64,000 nucleotides of DNA, taken from Defluviitaleaceae bacterium. GTDB lineage: Bacteria; Bacillota; Clostridia; Lachnospirales; WQUN01. Of the stretch, positions 61,967 to 64,000 are shown piece by piece. Location: the NCBI GenBank assembly GCA_009780315.1, contig WRAH01000004.1, positions 1 to 64,000 of the forward strand, read 5' to 3'. Under the pieces are notes generated by a model. That model was given only the letters and a program-made list of their open reading frames with translations. It was not told where the DNA came from and searched no databases. Numbering within the stretch: position 1 is the first letter of the stretch; the number at the start of each line of letters is the position of its first letter. Made by a program: the position numbers and the translations under genes.

Positions 61967-61995
61967 TTAATATCCTAGCAGGATTAACAGGACAA
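61967..61995 (-). promoter_or_regulatory. Promoter of the PNPOx-VOC and cupin genes
   Basis: On the minus strand TTGTCC (61990-61995), 17 bases, TATTAA (61967-61972), leaving a short leader before the start codon. Confidence 0.45.
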
Positions 61996-62327
61996 CAGTA
62001 TGTCTTATTTCATAGAAGCATATAAAATTATTTTCACTTGCACTTGTTTCAACATCACCTCCTTGCTCGTCAACCTCGCCTATGTTTAGTGGAGTTGTTT
62101 TCATTTACGGAAGCCTACATTTCTTTCTTTTAGGCTTTGTGCTGATATATGTAATTTCATCATGGGAGTATAATAATTGTCAAGCACAAAATACTAAACG
62201 GAGGCAATCTTATAATCGCTTTTTAATTGCTCATTTACTTTGTGATACGCTTTATCAGTCATCATTTTAGGTTACGGTTGATGAATGAGGAAAGCGATGG
62301 GGCGCGTGCTTTGTGAAAAAATCTTTC
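61996..62327. other. Intergenic stretch without a convincing gene
   Basis: A 16-codon minus-strand frame (62005-62055) behind a very strong AAGGAGGTGATG ribosome site reads MLKQVQVKIILYASMK and stops; it resembles the start of flavodoxin-like proteins and may be a gene relic. AAGCCTA/TAGGCTT at 62111-62137 makes a small stem. A 62-codon plus-strand frame here has no ribosome site. Otherwise nothing is seen. Confidence 0.4.
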
Positions 62328-62373
62328 AAAAAAATACAAAAACACCCGAAGAGGGTAAGTCTCTTCGGGTGTT
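62328..62373 (-). terminator. Terminator of the copper-amine-oxidase-domain gene
   Basis: AACACCCGAAGAG and CTCTTCGGGTGTT form a perfect 13-bp stem; on the minus strand it is followed by TTTTTGTATTTTTTTG. It lies 109 bases after the stop codon. Confidence 0.9.
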
Positions 62374-62481
62374 TGAATAAAACATAGCATCGTAAAAACA
62401 AAACAGTAAAAGTGACTTGCAAATCTTAATGTTTTTGGTAATTTGTAAGGTTCTAAACTTGGATTACTTCATTCTTTATCT

Positions 62482-63999
62482 TTATCCCACCTTCATAGCT
62501 TCAACAAACCTAAACAAGCGTGACTCGGTGTTGTATTCATGAGTAATCATTGTATTTGTATCAGGCGTTGTAATTACTTGTGTAAAAACTTCGCCGACAG
62601 CATCTAGCATAATATGCATCAAAATATTATCTTCCGTGTTTTCAAATGAGACAGTGCCTATATCCCAAAAACGCCAGACATCATTTCCTAAGTATTCTCT
62701 TGGAACACCCTGAAAGTCCTCTGCCGCAGGCGGCATTTCCCATGTAGAGCGGGTGGACATCTTGAAGACATCACCTTCGATAATCATTAAAACCTCTGAT
62801 GGCAACCCACCGCTATAAATCCACATGCCGTTCATGTCATGTAAAATGCCGTCATGTAGACTGGGTCTGTCAAAAATAATATATTGCCCAACATCTCTGC
62901 GTCCCCAACCATATGCCCCCATGTTAAAAGATGCAAAAGATGCAGGGATAAATACTCTGCCGTCAACCATAGTCGGAATATTGATAACATCAGGACGCAT
63001 CTCGCCGATGACTTGCACACCTACCGTAACGACAATTACTTCATCACTTCGTGTCATCGTCACGCTTTGTGTTTGTCCATCCCATTCAACCTCAAAACCT
63101 AAAGCTTCTGCTACAATGCGCAGTGGAAGCATGTATTGGTTTACTTCAACGTCATCAAACATTGCCACAGGGCTTTCTTGCTCTTCACCTCTATAAAGAT
63201 AGGTTGTGCTATTAAGATTGAACACAAGCAAGGGTGTCCTCTCAAGCAAATCAGTATTAAAGAGTGATGAATTAAATGGAAAGGCTGGGTCAAAGTTTGG
63301 CACATAAGGTGCATCAATTCCTGCCTTCATACTCCGTATCACGGTAAAAGCTTCATTTATTGTGATATTGCCAGTATTACTTAAAAACTCAAAAGAAAGC
63401 TCTTTTTCTAAATATTCAACAATAGCAAAAGCATCTCTAAAAACCAAAACAGGTGTCCAATCCTTTGGCGCACTCCCTAAGCTTGCGTCCCATTGATGCC
63501 CTTGCACAAAGTCAAATACTATGTCTCTGCCCAATATCTGTCTCACTATGCCTTCGGCAGATTCTTTATTTAGCATGGCATCATGTATACTTAAAATCCA
63601 GCCCGCTTCTATCATCATCCATGTTTCGGCAGAAATAAATGCTTCAAAATCGTCAACAGCAAAATCATATTCAGGTAAGACACTTTGTAATAATGTAACA
63701 AAATCACCTAATACAATTGCTACATTACCAAAATTGCTTTTAACCATAGCATCTACAGCATCTTTCTGTTCTTGTGTGAAAACATGGTTAAATTCGGGTA
63801 AATCACTTTCTTCAAAATGGTCTAAAAGTAGTTGAAGCGGATTTGTAATTTCTTGTGTGAACCTTATTTGCCAATCAAACCTGTCAATGTATCTATCCAG
63901 TAAAAAACCCGCCAAAGAGCCTATAATATACGCTTCACGAACAGCTCCTACAGATTGTGTCCACCAAGTTCCTTCTCTGTGGTATCTCGCTATAAAGCT
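62482..63999 (-). CDS. Copper amine oxidase N-terminal domain protein, 5' end beyond window
   Basis: At least 505 residues are visible; the frame stays open to the right edge, so the start is missing and an internal TTG at 63915 should not be taken as the start. The recognisable part is a copper amine oxidase N-terminal-like domain at about two thirds along (YMLPLRIVAEALGFEVEWDG, VTMTRSDEVIVVTVG, FIPASFA), a stalk module common in secreted clostridial proteins that is not itself an oxidase. The preceding about 290 residues are helical (FDWQIRFTQEITNPLQLLLD) and the last about 110 have no known domain. Probably secreted or wall-associated. Confidence 0.75.
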   Translation of the reverse strand, partial: SFIARYHREGTWWTQSVGAVREAYIIGSLAGFLLDRYIDRFDWQIRFTQEITNPLQLLLDHFEESDLPEFNHVFTQEQKDAVDAMVKSNFGNVAIVLGDFVTLLQSVLPEYDFAVDDFEAFISAETWMMIEAGWILSIHDAMLNKESAEGIVRQILGRDIVFDFVQGHQWDASLGSAPKDWTPVLVFRDAFAIVEYLEKELSFEFLSNTGNITINEAFTVIRSMKAGIDAPYVPNFDPAFPFNSSLFNTDLLERTPLLVFNLNSTTYLYRGEEQESPVAMFDDVEVNQYMLPLRIVAEALGFEVEWDGQTQSVTMTRSDEVIVVTVGVQVIGEMRPDVINIPTMVDGRVFIPASFASFNMGAYGWGRRDVGQYIIFDRPSLHDGILHDMNGMWIYSGGLPSEVLMIIEGDVFKMSTRSTWEMPPAAEDFQGVPREYLGNDVWRFWDIGTVSFENTEDNILMHIMLDAVGEVFTQVITTPDTNTMITHEYNTESRLFRFVEAMKVG

Positions 64000-64000
64000 A

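Noticed and set aside
62082-62270. 62-residue plus-strand frame
   Set aside because: No ribosome site, no family, and unusual composition; likely chance.

Overview
This 64 kb window reads as chromosome of a spore-forming, low-to-moderate GC member of the Clostridia (Firmicutes). Supporting this are Shine-Dalgarno starts with frequent TTG/GTG initiation, the rimP-nusA-ylxR-infB-rbfA operon order, a fused nadD-yqeK, S-layer-homology (SLH) surface proteins, a VanW protein, a BofC-like protein and a Cys-rich coat-like protein. The genus cannot be fixed from sequence alone.

Layout. 1-150 is one end of an IS3-type insertion sequence that runs off the left edge. 174-4401 holds two ECF sigma factor genes, one translationally overlapped by a membrane anti-sigma-like gene, and a VanW/G5 cell-wall protein. 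A structured RNA that looks like 6S RNA lies at 4443-4594. 4626-12910 is the minus-strand translation/transcription operon rimP-nusA-ylxR-infB-rbfA-(nrnA+truB fusion)-ribF. 13003-22123 carries housekeeping and signalling genes: an MBL hydrolase, ftsH, a NUDIX protein, a LysM protein, copZ, hemerythrin, an HD-GYP protein, a BofC-like gene, rsfS and nadD-yqeK. 22284-32852 is a surface/spore block: a coat-like protein, two SLH proteins on the minus strand, and a 1612-residue adhesin on the plus strand. 33026-38539 is murA-walJ-addA, with no addB beside it.

38564-43296 looks like an accessory, partly eroded patch. It has a truncated flavin-reductase gene, a NUDIX gene, an M23 peptidase remnant with an internal stop, a MerR regulator with a 19-bp-spaced promoter, an MFS efflux gene behind a tiny MNIIRPPC leader peptide and an RBS-masking hairpin, and a CPBP membrane protease. 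43439-49925 is minus strand: a YhhN-like protein, a 660-residue membrane protein, a 34-residue single-TM miniprotein, a UvrD-type helicase, an unknown Cys-containing protein and a COG2509-like flavoprotein. 50048-57360 has an HtrA protease and then a tightly overlapping signalling operon: REC-HD-GYP, a lipid kinase, and a 1315-residue hybrid histidine kinase. 57436-64000 holds a 49-residue ORF, a tandem RNase H-fold protein, cysK-cysE, a PNPOx-VOC fusion with a cupin, and a truncated copper-amine-oxidase-domain protein.

No CRISPR array, tRNA, rRNA, prophage or complete defence island was seen. The most unusual items are: the loss of the canonical NKxD G4 motif in IF2 (it reads TMMD); the NrnA-TruB fusion; the pentapeptide YYDDE tail of NusA beside the 14-residue repeats of IF2; the leader-peptide-controlled efflux gene; the 6S-like RNA; and the tandem RNase H-like protein.
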